Source: Paenibacillus barengoltzii NBRC 101215 (GTDB lineage: Bacteria; Bacillota; Bacilli; Paenibacillales; Paenibacillaceae). From it: a DNA stretch of 55,753 bases. The stretch spans positions 1 through 55,753 of the forward strand of contig NZ_BILV01000041.1 in NCBI RefSeq assembly GCF_004000745.1. Reading direction: 5' to 3'. Position numbers and translations under genes: made by a program. The notes under the pieces were generated by a model. That model did not search any database. It was not told the DNA's origin and saw only the letters and a list, made by a program, of their open reading frames with translations. Below, piece after piece: positions 53,250-55,753 of the stretch (positions are counted from its first letter, which is position 1; the number at the start of each line of letters is the position of its first letter).

Positions 53250-53617
53250 GCGTCGAAGTGGAGAGGGCTGTCCTCGGATGGGGGACCTCTTTACACATGA
53301 AACGTTTACATTTGTAAAATCGGGCGTCATTGACATTTCAGAATCGTTCACCTATAATTTCACAATATAAATTCGCCTCAAGTGTCAGTCTCTCCCAAAT
53401 GAGGGTCTGACCCTTATCACATATTGCATATAATAAGCACAACAAGTAAGCATCGAAGTGATCACTGTGGCCGGAAGCGAGCGCTTCCATGCACCTGGGC
53501 TACAGTGGTAGGGCAAAGGAACTATTTCATTTGGGAATCGTTCGTTTGCCAGGGGGAGTTTTCGGGTGCCGCACGTACCGTGCGAAAATTTTTTCCATGA
53601 CAGGAGAATCGGTTGAG
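53250..53617 (+). promoter_or_regulatory. greA promoter and structured leader
   Basis: A consensus sigma-A promoter, TTGACA (53330-53335), 17 nt, TATAAT (53353-53358), drives a leader of about 250 nt. The leader contains a stem CACTGT (53463-53468) with ACAGTG (53502-53507), enclosing a perfect inner hairpin GGAAGC-GAGC-GCTTCC (53473-53488). Just before greA lies CGCACG-TAC-CGTGCG (53570-53584), then AAAATTTTTT, which looks like an intrinsic terminator. An open frame from 53489 reads through this region into greA, but no ribosome site supports it. Confidence 0.7.
53570..53594 (+). terminator. terminator-like hairpin in the greA leader (attenuator candidate)
   Basis: A 6-bp perfect G/C-rich stem (CGCACG with CGTGCG, loop TAC), followed by AAAA and six T, ending 23 nt before the greA ATG. 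The four A before the T run can extend the stem poorly. It would give partial termination rather than a full stop. Confidence 0.5.
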
Positions 53618-55704
<2,087 letters not shown>

Positions 55705-55717
55705 GAGTTTGGACGAG

Positions 55718-55752
55718 AACAAGCCCGGCTTTGGCTGGGCTTGTTGTTTTAT
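55718..55752 (+). terminator. intrinsic terminator after lysS
   Basis: AACAAGCCCGGC pairs with GCTGGGCTTGTT (one wobble) around TTTG, then GTTTTATT at the window edge. Confidence 0.9.
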
Positions 55753-55753
55753 T

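Noticed and set aside
53366..53617. T-box riboswitch in the greA leader
   Set aside because: The conserved T-box word before an antiterminator is absent, and greA is not an amino-acid gene; the hairpins do not fit the T-box layout.
53489..53617. 43-residue N-terminal extension of GreA
   Set aside because: The extension translates the structured leader and has no ribosome site; GreA of normal length starts at 53618.

Overview
The window looks like the chromosome of a spore-forming, facultatively anaerobic member of the Paenibacillaceae, most likely Paenibacillus or a close relative. Three things point there. The backbone follows the Bacillales order mazG-HU-rqcP-yabP-yabQ-divIC-yabR-spoIIE-yabS-yabT-tilS-hpt-ftsH-coaX-hslO-cysK-pab/fol-dusB-greA-lysS. 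The sporulation genes yabP, yabQ and spoIIE are present. The intergenic DNA carries short alternating-orientation repeats of a kind I associate with Paenibacillus. This is inferred from gene content; no ribosomal RNA or other direct taxonomic marker is present.

Region by region. 1-2626: the tail of a SpoVB/MurJ-like flippase, mazG, a HU gene and rqcP. 2627-17547: an island of about 15 kb for hydrogen metabolism lies between rqcP and yabP. It holds hydE; a two-polypeptide pyruvate (2-oxoacid):ferredoxin oxidoreductase; the three subunits of an NAD-linked [FeFe]-hydrogenase (hydC, hydB, hydA); hydG; and, convergently, aspA-hydF. Two palindromes close to the Rex operator TTGTGAA-N4-TTCACAA precede hydE and the oxidoreductase genes. 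Between hydG and hydF are 1.5 kb of non-coding DNA with two related repeat blocks. 17707-22450: the sporulation and division genes resume (yabP, yabQ, divIC, yabR, spoIIE). 22619-33772: a second insertion of about 11 kb holds a coupled thioesterase-ketosynthase-acyl-CoA ligase operon, an ArsR-type regulator, an oligopeptide ABC transporter whose second permease gene is frameshifted, and a hypothetical gene. 33976-55704: yabS, yabT, tilS, hpt, ftsH, nadA-nadB-nadC, coaX, hslO, cysK, pabB-pabA-pabC-folP-folB-folK, a small Xre regulator, dusB, greA and lysS.

How the genes work together. The hydrogen island encodes a nearly complete fermentative route. Pyruvate is oxidised to acetyl-CoA with reduction of ferredoxin, and HydABC can combine ferredoxin and NADH electrons to make H2. 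HydE, HydG and HydF build the H-cluster, and AspA may supply ammonium or fumarate. Rex control would switch the route on when NADH accumulates. The rest is core physiology: spore formation, tRNA modification, purine salvage, NAD, CoA, cysteine and folate synthesis, protein quality control and transcript cleavage.

The least explained items are the thioesterase-ketosynthase-ligase module, the structured leader of greA with a terminator-like hairpin just before the gene, and the 25-bp repeat family that recurs at three places in the window.
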